Numbered from the stretch's first letter, positions 7,197 through 14,921 are shown. The stretch is 20,870 nt of DNA from Deltaproteobacteria bacterium (GCA_026388445.1 JAPLJU010000232.1:1-20870), one strand, 5' to 3'. Made by a program: numbers and translations. Notes: generated by a model from the sequence alone, not told the origin.

Positions 7197-8756
7197 ATGG
7201 CCGTGATTCTCGTCGTCGATGACGAACCCCTTCAGCGGGACATCCTAAAAACCATCCTGACGGATGCGGGATACGAGACCCTTGTCGCATCCTCCGGCGA
7301 AGAAGCCCTCAGACTCACCAAAACCTACAATCCGGACGTGGTCCTGACCGATTTAAAGATGAAGGGCATGGGCGGCGTCGAACTTCTCGAGAGATTGACG
7401 GGCAGGGAAGAGCCTCCGACGGTCCTCATCATGACGGCCTTCGGTACCATCGACTCGGCCGTTGAGGCCATAAAGAAGGGGGCCTTCGACTACATGACGA
7501 AGCCCCTCGACAAGGACGTGGTCATCCTGGCGGTCCGGCGGGCCCTGGAACGGACGGAACTCCTTCGAAAAAACCTGGAACTCCAGCAGGCCCTCATGGA
7601 CAAATTCAAAATTGAGGGCATTATCGGAAAGTCCGAGGCGGTCCAGGATGTCGTCCGGGTCATCAAGAAGGTCTCGAACAGCTCCGCGACGGTTCTCATT
7701 CTCGGCGAAAGTGGAACGGGCAAGGAACTCATTGCCCGCGCGATCCATTTCAACAGCCAGCGCGCGGCGAAATCTTTCACCGCCATCAACTGCGCGGCCA
7801 TACCGGAAACCCTCCTCGAAAGCGAACTCTTCGGGTATGAACCCGGCGCCTTTACCGGGGCCACTTCCCGCAAGATAGGTCTCTTCGAGGCGACCAACGG
7901 CGGCAGCATCCTCCTCGACGAGGTGGGAGACCTCCCCCCCCTGACGCAGTCCAAGATCCTTCGGGTCCTTCAGGAAAGAGAGGTCAGAAGGCTGGGCGGA
8001 AGAGATTCCATCAAGGTCGATGTCCGGATCATCGCCGCTACGAATAAAGACCTCGAGAGGCTGATGCAGGATAACAAATTCAGGGAAGATCTCTTTTATC
8101 GCCTGAAGGTCGTCACCATCGAGTTGCCGCCCCTCCGGGAACGGCGGGAGGACATCCCCGATCTCGTTCAGTTCTTCCTGCAGAAGTACAATCACGAATT
8201 CGGGAAAAGAATCAGGCGGATCGACGGCCAGGCCACGAAGGCCCTGACGGATTTTCACTGGCCCGGCAACATCAGGCAGCTGCAGTCGGTCATCGAAAAG
8301 GCCGTCCTCATGTGTGATGCCGAAACGATCTCGATCCAGGACATCCGGGATGAATTGACGGGGGGGCTTCAGCAAAAAGGGGTTCTCGATTTCGAATTGC
8401 CCGACGAAGGTCTTTCATTCGAGGAATTCGAAAAGGCCGTCTTGAAAAAGGCCATGAAGAAAACCGATCATGTCGCCGCCCGGGCGGCCAAGCTCCTGGG
8501 CATGACCTACAAGACCTTCTGGTACCGGTGGGAAAAGTTCAACCCGGAAGAATCCTCCGCCGATAACCCCGAAAAGCCTCTCTTTGATTTTGAAATACCC
8601 GACGGAGGCATCAACTTCGAGGACCTTGAGAAGGCGCTGGTCAAAAAGGCCATGGTGAAAACCAATTACGTCGTTTCAAAAGCCTCACGTCTCCTTGGAA
8701 TGAGTGAAAAGGCCTTCCGCTCGAGATGGGAGAAATACGGCCTGAACCAGACCTGA
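7197..8756 (+). CDS. Sigma-54-dependent response regulator (NtrC family) with two Fis-type HTH domains
   Basis: 519 aa. The receiver domain (1-120) has acidic Asp8/Asp9, acceptor Asp52, MTAF, and Lys102. The AAA+ domain (~143-372) has Walker A GESGTGKE at 170-177, the sigma-54-contacting GAFTGA at 217-222, Walker B ILLDEVGDL and an HWPGNIRQLQ sensor II. The family normally ends in one Fis-type HTH. Here two related blocks follow: residues 397-449 (GLSFEEFEKAVLKKAM, then AAKLLGMTYKTFWYRW) and 462-514 (GINFEDLEKALVKKAM, then ASRLLGMSEKAFRSRW). Phosphorylation should drive ATP-dependent open-complex formation at sigma-54 promoters. I did not find a convincing -24/-12 site in this window, so its targets are elsewhere or unseen. 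Confidence 0.96.
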   Translation: MAVILVVDDEPLQRDILKTILTDAGYETLVASSGEEALRLTKTYNPDVVLTDLKMKGMGGVELLERLTGREEPPTVLIMTAFGTIDSAVEAIKKGAFDYMTKPLDKDVVILAVRRALERTELLRKNLELQQALMDKFKIEGIIGKSEAVQDVVRVIKKVSNSSATVLILGESGTGKELIARAIHFNSQRAAKSFTAINCAAIPETLLESELFGYEPGAFTGATSRKIGLFEATNGGSILLDEVGDLPPLTQSKILRVLQEREVRRLGGRDSIKVDVRIIAATNKDLERLMQDNKFREDLFYRLKVVTIELPPLRERREDIPDLVQFFLQKYNHEFGKRIRRIDGQATKALTDFHWPGNIRQLQSVIEKAVLMCDAETISIQDIRDELTGGLQQKGVLDFELPDEGLSFEEFEKAVLKKAMKKTDHVAARAAKLLGMTYKTFWYRWEKFNPEESSADNPEKPLFDFEIPDGGINFEDLEKALVKKAMVKTNYVVSKASRLLGMSEKAFRSRWEKYGLNQT

Positions 8757-9044
8757 GCCCGGCGGCTCCCCTTCCCTGTCCATACCCCGGATTAAAAAAC
8801 CCCTTTTACAGATGAGGCCTTTGTATTATATTGATGACGCTGATACCCGCGATGTTCAAGTGCTGTCCGTGAACTAAACACAATTCCAAAGGAAAAGTCA
8901 GAGAGCTTCATTGGATGATGCGTCGCGTTTTTTCCTGCAATCACTCTCACAGGTGAAAAGAGACAGCGCCCTTGGCAATATGTCATCTGCCGTTCAATCA
9001 TCGGTCTTTCTGAAAGAAAAAATCCATATTAAGAGGACAAAAAA
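8757..9044. other. Intergenic region without a supported gene
   Basis: 288 bases between the regulator and the M48 protease. A short minus-strand frame (8792-9001) has no recognisable domain. AT-rich stretches could hold a promoter for the protease, but no clear -35/-10 or -24/-12 pair is convincing. AAGAGGAC, 10 bases before 9045, serves as ribosome binding site. Confidence 0.5.
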
Positions 9045-9866
9045 ATGAGAAAAAAAACGGCTAAATTCTATTTCGCTCCGATCATCATCCTCTCACTTCT
9101 CTTTTTCCTTTATGCCTGTGCCACCGTGCCCCTCACGGGCCGCAAGCAACTGGACCTCGTTCCCGATTCGCAACTGATCTCCATGAGCTATCAAGAGTAC
9201 TCCTCCGTCATCGGGAAAGCAAAGTTATCCACGGACCAGGAAAAGGTAAACATGGTGAGGCGCGTGGGCAAGAGAGTCGCCGTGGCAGCGGAAGATCTTC
9301 TTGAAGAGAAAGGCCTGGGATCGGAAATTAAAAATTACAAGTGGGAATTCAATCTCATCCAGGATGACAAGGTGGTAAACGCGTGGTGCATGCCCGGCGG
9401 CAAGGTGGCCGTTTACACGGGGCTTCTGCCCATTACACAAAACGAGACGGGGCTGGCTGTCGTCGTGGGTCACGAGGTTGCCCATGCCATTGCCAAGCAC
9501 GGCGGCGAGCGGATGAGCCAGGGGCTTCTTACTCAGCTCGGGGGGATCGGGCTTGCCGTTGCCCTGTCAACACAGCCGGCTGCGACCCAGAGCATATTCA
9601 TGCAGGCCTACGGCGTGGGCACCCAGGTTGGTGTCCTCCTTCCCTACAGCCGCCTACATGAGTCGGAAGCCGATCACATAGGCCTTATTCTCATGGCTAA
9701 AGCGGGATACGATCCCCGGGCCGCCGTCCCACTGTGGGAACGGATGAACCAGAAAGGTGGGGCCAGGCCCCCTGAGCTTCTCTCGACCCACCCTGCGCCG
9801 GCATCGCGGATCAGAGACATTGAGTCGCTGATCCCCGATGCCATGCGGGACTATAAACCCAGGTAG
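9045..9866 (+). CDS. M48-family metalloprotease, lipoprotein
   Basis: 273 aa. A positively charged start (MRKKTAKF), a hydrophobic segment and the lipobox LYAC put a lipidated Cys25 at the mature N-terminus, so it is an envelope lipoprotein facing the periplasm. The zinc motif HEVAH (His143, Glu144, His147) sits in VVGHEVAHAIAKHGGERMSQ; the third ligand comes from the HESEADHIG segment near 205-212. Length and layout match LoiP/YcaL-like or BepA-like proteases that degrade misfolded outer-membrane proteins. It lacks the TPR domain of full BepA. It precedes mscL by 76 bases. Confidence 0.93.
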   Translation: MRKKTAKFYFAPIIILSLLFFLYACATVPLTGRKQLDLVPDSQLISMSYQEYSSVIGKAKLSTDQEKVNMVRRVGKRVAVAAEDLLEEKGLGSEIKNYKWEFNLIQDDKVVNAWCMPGGKVAVYTGLLPITQNETGLAVVVGHEVAHAIAKHGGERMSQGLLTQLGGIGLAVALSTQPAATQSIFMQAYGVGTQVGVLLPYSRLHESEADHIGLILMAKAGYDPRAAVPLWERMNQKGGARPPELLSTHPAPASRIRDIESLIPDAMRDYKPR

Positions 9867-9942
9867 ATGAGCCGCAATCTTTTTCACCAGTGTGGTGGGA
9901 GTAAAACTCTGCAAAAATACCTTAAAAAAGGGGGAAGACGGA

Positions 9943-10380
9943 ATGTTTAAGGAATTCAAAGAATTTGCCATGCGCGGCAACGTCGTGGACATGGCTGTGG
10001 GCATCATCATCGGCGGTGCCTTCGGGACCATCGTCAAATCCCTGGTTGATGACGTCCTCATGCCGCCCATCGGTCTTTTGCTCGGGAATGTTGATTTCGC
10101 AAACATCTTCGCGGTAATCAAGGCAGGGAAAATTGCCGGGCCCTACGCGACGCTTGCCGAGGCCAAGGCGGCCGGCGCTGTGACCATCAACATGGGTATC
10201 TTCATAAACTCGGTGATAAGCTTCCTGATCGTTGCCTTTGCCGTATTCCTTCTGATCCGTCAGATCAATGCCATGAAGCGGGAAGCACCGGCTGCGACCA
10301 AAGAATGCCCCTTCTGCTTCTCCGCAATCCCCATAAAGGCCACCCGCTGCCCCAGCTGCACATCGGAAGTCAAAGCGTAA
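9943..10380 (+). CDS. mscL: Large-conductance mechanosensitive channel with C-terminal zinc ribbon
   Basis: 145 aa. The N-terminal amphipathic helix (MFKEFKEFAMRGNVVDMAVG), TM1 (IIIGGAFGTIVKSLVDDVLM), a periplasmic loop rich in Ala/Lys (60-82) and TM2 (~85-106, INSVISFLIVAFAVFLLI) are canonical for MscL, which opens under membrane tension to release solutes. The C-terminal bundle is replaced by a CxxC-x10-CxxC ribbon (Cys122, 125, 136, 139), which may bind Zn. Start at 9943 follows GGGGGAAG and gives the conserved N-terminus; the frame is open upstream to 9892 without similarity. Confidence 0.96.
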   Translation: MFKEFKEFAMRGNVVDMAVGIIIGGAFGTIVKSLVDDVLMPPIGLLLGNVDFANIFAVIKAGKIAGPYATLAEAKAAGAVTINMGIFINSVISFLIVAFAVFLLIRQINAMKREAPAATKECPFCFSAIPIKATRCPSCTSEVKA

Positions 10381-10388
10381 TCCGTCGT

Positions 10389-10424
10389 TACCCCCCGGGT
10401 CTGATGAATCGGGGGGTATTTTTT
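10389..10424 (+). terminator. Intrinsic terminator after mscL
   Basis: TACCCCCCG (10389-10397) pairs with CGGGGGGTA (10410-10418) around a 12-base loop, followed by a T run. Confidence 0.85.
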
Positions 10425-10469
10425 ATATTCGAGACGCTTTTACCCAGGCATTCGAACGGCCGGCTTAAC

Positions 10470-10486
10470 TTATAACCTGTTATAAT
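10470..10486 (+). promoter_or_regulatory. Palindrome overlapping a TATAAT box upstream of trkH
   Basis: TTATAAC-CT-GTTATAA is a perfect 7-2-7 inverted repeat (10470-10485). It overlaps TATAAT (10481-10486), which would be the -10 box. The -35 position is poor. A repressor or activator dimer site is inferred. The distance to the trkH ATG is about 230 bases, so a long leader would result. Confidence 0.4.
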
Positions 10487-10716
10487 GACTTATTTTCGAC
10501 GGACAAAGGGACGGATCGGCTGCCGGCCACTGACATGAATATCATTGCAACCGTTTGAAAAATGTGCGATTATCCGCCTCAACATTTCATGCCCCTTTGA
10601 AATCAAACCCGGGGATTTGAGGCAGTCAGCAATTCTATTTGGCCGAATGCTATGAAATCCGCCCGATGAACGGTACGCGTGCAGAGTTATGAGGAGTTCA
10701 GCGTAACTTAAAGCAT

Positions 10717-12096
10717 ATGCCCTCCAAAGATGATCCCAGAAAGAGAGACTTTCTCTCTCATCAGCTCGCACCGGGACAGATTTTCATCCTCAGCTTTGCC
10801 GGCCTGATCCTGGCGGGCGCCTTCCTCCTGTGGTTTCCTTTCTCCTCTTCCGGCGAACAGCTCAATTTCATCGATGCCCTCTTCACATCGACTTCCGCGG
10901 TTTGTGTCACGGGCCTTTCTGTGCTCGATATTGGGAAGGACCTCTCTTTTGCCGGTCAGATCATTACGATCCTTCTATTTCAGATTGGTGGATTAGGCAT
11001 CATCACCTTCTCCGCATTCCTATTCGGCATCATGGGCCGGGGTATATCTTTCAAGGGACGAGAGATTGTTCAGACCACGTTCCTTCACACACCGAAGCGG
11101 AATTTCTTAATCATTCTCAAGGCTGTTCTCATCTCGACCCTGATGATCGAATCTGTCGGTATTATTGTTCTTTATATCCGGTTTTCCCAGGAATTCCCTT
11201 CCGGTACGGCCTTCTATTACGCTGTCTATCATGCAATCTCCGCCTTCAACAACTGCGGTTATTCCCTCTTCTCGGACAACTTGATGGGCTACCAGGGCGA
11301 CTGGATCATCAACCTGACCATCATGACGTTAATTGTTATCGGGGGTATCGGTTTCGTCGTTCAGCACGAAGTGGTATCCAGATTCAGAGACCGGAAAGAT
11401 AAACTCTCCATTCACAGTAAAATTGTTATATACACCACATTGATTCTCATCTTTTCAGGTGCCCTTTTTTTCTATATTTTTGAAAGAAACCATATCATCA
11501 AAGATATGCAGGTACAGTCCCAGATTCTTGTTTCCTTTTTCCAATCCATCACGCCACGAACAGCCGGATTCAATACCGTTGACATCGGCAGCCTGCAGAA
11601 TGATACCATTCTCATCATGATCATCCTCATGTTCATCGGCGCCTCCCCGGGATCAACGGGTGGCGGAATCAAGACGACCAGCGCGACGCTGCTTCTCCTC
11701 CTGATCTGGAACCGATGGAAGGGATACGAAGAGGTGAACGTCTTCAACCGGACCATCCCCAAGGAACAAATCACCAAGACCATCTCGATCATCTTCGCGG
11801 CGGCCCTGTCCATATGCCTGATCACCTCTATTTTGCTTCTGGCAGGGGGCGGAAATCTAGCGCCCCAACAGAGCCGGCATTTCTTTGTGGAATATCTTTT
11901 TGAAACGGTCTCCGCCTTCGGGACTGTCGTCCTTTCCATGGGGATTACACCGAATATGAACGATATACAGAAACTGGCTATTATCATCATGATGTTTGCC
12001 GGAAGAGTGGGTCCCCTTACCCTTGCCTTCTCGCTTGCACTGCGATCGGCCAGGAAGGGGATCACTTACGCGGAAGAAACGGTGATGGTTGGATAA
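10717..12096 (+). CDS. trkH: Trk/Ktr-type K+ uptake membrane subunit
   Basis: 459 aa, about eight to ten hydrophobic segments in the inner membrane. The four pore-loop filter motifs are visible: TSAVCVTGL, SAFNNCGYSL, TPRTAGFNT and SAFGTVVLSMG. SPGSTGGGIKTT, typical of the family, forms part of the gate region. It conducts K+ (possibly with Na+) and should be gated by the RCK protein encoded next. The size is closer to KtrB (~450 aa) than to classic TrkH (~485). The ribosome site is weak: GAGGAG lies about 20 bases before the ATG, with no better in-frame start. Confidence 0.94.
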   Translation: MPSKDDPRKRDFLSHQLAPGQIFILSFAGLILAGAFLLWFPFSSSGEQLNFIDALFTSTSAVCVTGLSVLDIGKDLSFAGQIITILLFQIGGLGIITFSAFLFGIMGRGISFKGREIVQTTFLHTPKRNFLIILKAVLISTLMIESVGIIVLYIRFSQEFPSGTAFYYAVYHAISAFNNCGYSLFSDNLMGYQGDWIINLTIMTLIVIGGIGFVVQHEVVSRFRDRKDKLSIHSKIVIYTTLILIFSGALFFYIFERNHIIKDMQVQSQILVSFFQSITPRTAGFNTVDIGSLQNDTILIMIILMFIGASPGSTGGGIKTTSATLLLLLIWNRWKGYEEVNVFNRTIPKEQITKTISIIFAAALSICLITSILLLAGGGNLAPQQSRHFFVEYLFETVSAFGTVVLSMGITPNMNDIQKLAIIIMMFAGRVGPLTLAFSLALRSARKGITYAEETVMVG

Positions 12097-12109
12097 AGGG
12101 GGCATGCAG

Positions 12110-12757
12110 ATGAGAAGAGTCATCGTCGTCGGTTTGGGTATTTTTGGCTACAACGTCGTCAAAGAGCTTTATGAGAATGGCGTCGAGGTGCTTGCGATCG
12201 ACAAGAAAAAGGAAGCCGTCCAGGCTGTCAGGGATTTTGCCACCAAGGCCATTATGGCCGACGGCACGGACAAAGACCTCATGGACAGTATCGGGATTCG
12301 AGAAGACGACATGGTCATCGTGTCCTTCGGAGAGGATCTTGCTGCGAGCACCTTGATTACGCTTCACCTCAAACAGATGAAGGTAAAGGACATTATCGTC
12401 AAGGCCCCCAATGAAGAACACAAGGTCATCTTGGAAAAGGTCGGTGCCACGGAGGTCATCATCCCGGAAAAGGAAATGGCCAACAAAATTGTCAAAAGCA
12501 TCGTGTCTCCGAATGTGCTGGACTACATCCCGCTGTCGGAGGACCACATGATCTGTGAAATTGCAACACCCAAGAGCTTCATCGGCAAGACCCTCGGCGG
12601 CCTGAAGGTCAGAAGCAACTACAACATCGGGATCATCGCGATCCGTGATACCCTGACGGATCACGTCGAGATGGTCCCCCCGGCGGATTTCGTCTTCAAG
12701 GACAGTGATATTCTCGTTGTCATCGGCAAAGAGGAGGATATCGACAAGATCAAGTAG
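12110..12757 (+). CDS. trkA: K+ uptake regulatory subunit, RCK_N/RCK_C (TrkA/KtrA)
   Basis: 215 aa, cytoplasmic. The RCK_N Rossmann domain starts at VVGLGIFGYNVVKEL and binds nucleotide; DKDLMDSIGIREDDMVIVSFGEDL is the next typical stretch. RCK_C begins around residue 140 (VLDYIPLSEDHMICEIATP). One RCK unit of this length matches KtrA rather than double-length TrkA. I chose ATG 12110, seven bases after AGGGGG, over the ATGs at 12089 and 12104, which crowd or overlap the trkH end. It forms an operon with trkH. Confidence 0.94.
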   Translation: MRRVIVVGLGIFGYNVVKELYENGVEVLAIDKKKEAVQAVRDFATKAIMADGTDKDLMDSIGIREDDMVIVSFGEDLAASTLITLHLKQMKVKDIIVKAPNEEHKVILEKVGATEVIIPEKEMANKIVKSIVSPNVLDYIPLSEDHMICEIATPKSFIGKTLGGLKVRSNYNIGIIAIRDTLTDHVEMVPPADFVFKDSDILVVIGKEEDIDKIK

Positions 12758-12837
12758 CGGATTGGAAGAAACCGGTAGGAAGAAGATCGACGCTGGAGTC
12801 CGAAACAAAAACAATATTGTCACATAATCAATAAGTT

Positions 12838-12913
12838 AAGGGCGGTTTCGAGAAACTACTTAAGCTCAACCGCCCTTTTCTTTTTTGCTGTGCCGTTAGA
12901 AATTCGTTAGAAG
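12838..12913 (+). repeat. H-module copy 1: AAGGGCGG hairpin plus GTTAGAAA direct repeat
   Basis: AAGGGCGGTTTCGAG pairs with CTCAACCGCCCTT, followed by a T-rich run (to 12886), so on the plus strand it can terminate the trkH-trkA transcript. It continues with GTTAGAAATTC-GTTAGAAG (12895-12913). Two further copies lie at 14974 and 16168. On the minus strand the repeat encodes LTNF-stop, the end of a small ORF. This copy lacks the palindrome found in the others. Confidence 0.75.
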
Positions 12914-13129
12914 AACAAAGGCAATGTCGCAGGAAGTGAAATGGGCAAGAAAAAAGCAGGGCATCCCCGCAACAAGTAAGGCCACATCAGAACTAGACAA
13001 AGTCTTCTGCTGAGCTAAGGCAGGTAAAGTCAGCGCAAACAACAGTGACAGGACCATAAGAAGAATGGCAGCTTTTTTTATATTATTCCCTCCTTTTAGG
13101 ACACCTTCAGATGGATGACGTGGTTCCAT
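12896..13129 (-). CDS. Small secreted protein candidate with Sec signal peptide, start codon degraded
   Basis: The open frame gives 77 aa, but a textbook ribosome site (AAAGGAGGG) lies inside it, followed by AATAAT and then ATA-AAA-AAA-GCT at 13081. Reading ATA as the first codon gives (M)KKAAILLMVLSLLFALTLPALA-QQ, a complete signal peptide with an ALA cleavage site. This suggests an original ATG changed to ATA. The mature part is ~38 residues with two Cys and a hydrophobic end (FVLLTNF), whose last codons belong to H-module copy 1. No family recognised; it may be a fragment. Confidence 0.4.
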   Translation of the reverse strand: MEPRHPSEGVLKGGNNIKKAAILLMVLSLLFALTLPALAQQKTLSSSDVALLVAGMPCFFLAHFTSCDIAFVLLTNF

Positions 13130-13242
13130 CGAAAGAGTATTTGATTCCTCACGGGTTGAGCGAGTTCAGTAAATAAAACTCAGAATAGATGCAAAATTAT
13201 CAACCTGTAATTTAGAAATATCAAAAATGATTCTGAAAATAC

Positions 13243-13259
13243 GAAAAAAGTCTTAGACA
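13243..13259 (-). repeat. 17-bp dispersed motif, copy A
   Basis: Plus-strand GAAAAAAGTCTTAGACA; similar copies at 14017 and 20055 differ at one to three positions. All three lie 90-240 bases upstream of minus-strand reading frames. The bases between 13130 and 13400 otherwise show nothing I can assign. Confidence 0.4.
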
Positions 13260-13394
13260 GGATTAATCAGGATGAAACTGATTGTATTGCTTGGGCATTA
13301 AGGGGTCCTGACCGAAAACTGAGCCCAGATGTTCGAAATGAAGTCCTGTCATTTTCTCCCGTGCAGGAAGCAAGACCTCGAAAGGGGAAATGAT

Positions 13395-13423
13395 AAAAAA
13401 GGGAGGGACGGATCGTCCCTCCC
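13395..13423 (-). terminator. Intrinsic terminator, minus strand
   Basis: GGGAGGGACG (13401-13410) pairs perfectly with CGTCCCTCCC (13414-13423); on the minus strand a run of six T follows. It ends transcription from the IS remnant or from a gene whose 3' end alone remains. Confidence 0.8.
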
Positions 13424-13513
13424 CTGAAAATTTATCCGTGCTTCGTGTTATTAGGGACACACGCAATTGTTAGCGTTGAAGTGCATGCCCCAGGTTCTGA
13501 TCGATGCAAACCG

Positions 13514-13705
13514 TCAGATTTCCTTGAGCCCCTTGAGCCGGGCGGCCTTCATCTCCCCATACTCCCTGCGACAGCGGTAGTAACACTGCTCGGTAATCCC
13601 CATCTCCCGACAGATCTGCGCCAGGTTTCTGCCCTGGGAGAGCTTTACATCCGCTTCTTGAAGCAATACGATAATACCTTCCGCCGTGAATTGTTTCTGG
13701 TTCAT
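13514..13705 (-). pseudogene. Truncated IS3-family transposase OrfA
   Basis: 63 aa from ATG 13705. FTAEGIIVLLQEADVKLSQG, then LAQICREMGITEQCYYRCRREYGEM, is the helix-turn-helix part of IS3-family (IS407-like) OrfA. It stops just where the leucine-zipper should begin (ARLKGLKEI). No OrfB or terminal inverted repeats are seen. The element is a decayed fragment in the accretion zone. Confidence 0.7.
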
Positions 13706-13726
13706 TTTGACCTCTTCCAAAACTTC

Positions 13727-13927
13727 TTATAACTGATCAGGCCAGGCATCACCTTTGAAATAACTCTTAAGGGCTTTTACGATGAGAGCCTCGTTGGCGC
13801 TCACCGTATTCCTGCTCCCTGCATGGACACGATGCTCGAAATATCTGCGAAGAACTTGCACGATGGCATCCCTTCCCAAATCATTTCCCGTGATCTTTTG
13901 CGTGGCGACATTGTCTCCGCAGCGCAT
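13727..13927 (-). CDS. Small hypothetical protein
   Basis: 66 aa from ATG 13927, preceded by AGAGGATTGCC. A mixed, charged sequence (NDLGRDAIVQVLRRYFEHRV) without signal peptide or membrane segment; soluble and helical by composition. It ends seven bases before the frame of the OrfA remnant. No family recognised. It may be real or a fragment. Confidence 0.35.
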   Translation of the reverse strand: MRCGDNVATQKITGNDLGRDAIVQVLRRYFEHRVHAGSRNTVSANEALIVKALKSYFKGDAWPDQL

Positions 13928-14016
13928 GGCAATCCTCTATTTGCTCACAAATTTCTCTTCCATATTCGCTGAAATATCAGGGGAAAACAATACGGCAAGA
14001 ATATGATTTCAGATAA

Positions 14017-14033
14017 GAAAAAAGTATTAGGCG
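14017..14033 (-). repeat. 17-bp dispersed motif, copy B
   Basis: Plus-strand GAAAAAAGTATTAGGCG, 90 bases upstream of the small minus-strand ORF ending at 13727. Shares flanking TATC/ATGATT-like bases with copy A. Confidence 0.4.
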
Positions 14034-14066
14034 CATGATACGAAATTGAGCAATAAAAACGAAAAA

Positions 14067-14095
14067 AAGGGGCTAGGCAAAACGCCTAACCCCTT
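14067..14095 (-). terminator. Hairpin T1 (tRNA-terminator-like) beside tRNA piece 1
   Basis: AAGGGG-C-TAGGC pairs with GCCTA-A-CCCCTT with one mismatch. On the minus strand seven T follow, so it is a good intrinsic terminator downstream of the tRNA 3' end. T2 (14827) and T3 (15942) are relatives. Confidence 0.7.
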
Positions 14096-14104
14096 GAATT
14101 TTTT

Positions 14105-14136
14105 TGGTAGCGGAGGGTGGATTTGAACCACCGACC
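14105..14136 (-). tRNA. tRNA 3' fragment 1 (T arm, acceptor strand and CCA only)
   Basis: On the minus strand GGTCGGTGGTTC, AAATCCACC and CTCCGCTACCA give a complete T stem-loop, the acceptor 3' strand, discriminator A and encoded CCA. It shares 30 of 32 positions with fragment 2. No 5' half or anticodon arm lies upstream, so this is not a functional tRNA but an attachment-site-like remnant. Confidence 0.75.
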
Positions 14137-14210
14137 GTTCGGATCGGGTGTTTTTATTTTTTGGAGGACTTCTCTTACCGGCTCTTTAGATTCCGCAATC
14201 TTTCTCTCCC

Positions 14211-14501
14211 TCAGGGGGAAAGAGGAAGCGAGGTGGTGGGAACCCGCTTGGCTCGTCTGCGCAATGCGTCCTGGTAGAGCCTCCACACGCAGAGGGAGAC
14301 CCCCAGAAGGAGGAGCCCAAGCATGAAGGTCGGCGCCGTATCGAACCTCTCGTCAAGCCACCAGCCCACATACAGGAAGAGGAACGAGACGATGGCAATT
14401 ACAAAACCCCAGGTGTTGAGTATAAGGATGCGACGGGGCTCCTGTGCCCCGCCAGACTTCGCAGTTGCCACCAAGTCGTCTTCCCGGATTATGACTCTCA
14501 A
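14211..14501 (-). CDS. AtpZ/AtpI-like small membrane protein
   Basis: 96 aa with two membrane helices (~32-52 and ~58-76) and the short GWWLDERFDTAPTFMLGLLL connection that matches AtpZ/AtpI-type proteins (usually gene 1 of atp operons, linked to ATP synthase assembly or Mg2+ uptake). The first codon is TTG at 14501 with AAGAAGG directly before it, so the start is uncertain. An ATG 11 bases upstream lies in another frame, possibly a small frameshift. No atp genes follow; the gene ends 70 bases before tRNA fragment 1. It seems displaced or orphaned. Confidence 0.55.
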   Translation of the reverse strand: MRVIIREDDLVATAKSGGAQEPRRILILNTWGFVIAIVSFLFLYVGWWLDERFDTAPTFMLGLLLLGVSLCVWRLYQDALRRRAKRVPTTSLPLSP

Positions 14502-14826
14502 CCTTCTTCATGGTGTTTATTGAAATGACCGTGCCAGACCGGAAGGTCCGTGAATAAATATTTGTAACTACCAGATATCAAATGGTAATTTACGATTTCC
14601 CGTACGGCAAGGCGCCCTTGACATAAAGGCCAAAAGGCCTATTGCTTCAAGAAACGTTCAATGGATTGAAAGAAAAAATAAAAAAACCGTTCATGGGACA
14701 TGAGGAAAAAACACGATCCGAGGGCGGTGCGCAAGGCGGTCAGAGAGAGGAAATGTGCTCACCAGGATTGACCAGGAGCGACGGCCCGGTGCGGCTTGGC
14801 AACAGGACGGTAGCACAGAACCAAAA
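14502..14826. other. Intergenic region without a supported gene
   Basis: 325 bases between the AtpZ-like start and hairpin T2. I see AT-rich sequence that could hold the promoter of the AtpZ-like gene, and no coding signal on either strand. A plus-strand frame running into the tRNA piece is antisense to tRNA. Confidence 0.5.
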
Positions 14827-14856
14827 AAGGGGTTGGGATGAATTTCCTAACCCCTT
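14827..14856 (-). terminator. Hairpin T2 beside tRNA piece 2
   Basis: AAGGGGTTGGGA pairs with TCCTAACCCCTT around TGAAT with one wobble; on the minus strand it is followed by six T. Terminator of the truncated tRNA gene. Confidence 0.65.
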
Positions 14857-14865
14857 GTATTTGTT

Positions 14866-14912
14866 TGGTAGCGGGGGGTGGATTCGAACCACCGACCTTT
14901 GGGTTATGAGCC
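14866..14912 (-). tRNA. tRNA-fMet 3' half (truncated from the anticodon stem)
   Basis: The minus strand reads GGCTCATAACCC (anticodon CAT in its loop, with a C-rich 3' stem typical of initiator tRNA), then AAAGGTCGGTGGTTCGAATC, CACC and CCCCGCTACCA. The D arm and acceptor 5' strand are missing. Truncation at the anticodon region with an intact 3' end is the usual shape of an integrative-element attachment copy. Confidence 0.75.
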
Positions 14913-14921
14913 GATTGTAAA

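Noticed and set aside
7353..8375. Long minus-strand ORF opposite the response regulator
   Set aside because: Shadow of the REC/AAA+ frame; composition follows the other strand's codons.
8792..9001. Minus-strand 69-aa ORF between regulator and protease
   Set aside because: No recognisable domain or ribosome site; probably chance.
8757..9044. Possible sigma-54 promoter (TGGCAATATG...) before the protease
   Set aside because: The GG-to-GC spacing is 13 rather than 10 bases.
13263..13466. 67-aa minus-strand ORF
   Set aside because: It crosses a perfect intrinsic terminator and has no recognisable features.
14117..14326. Plus-strand ORF starting MDLNHRPF
   Set aside because: Antisense to tRNA fragment 1 and the AtpZ-like gene.
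14642..14920. Plus-strand ORF ending in a GSGGWIRTTD-type peptide
   Set aside because: This peptide arises from reading antisense through the tRNA 3' end, a well-known false ORF; no other coding signal.
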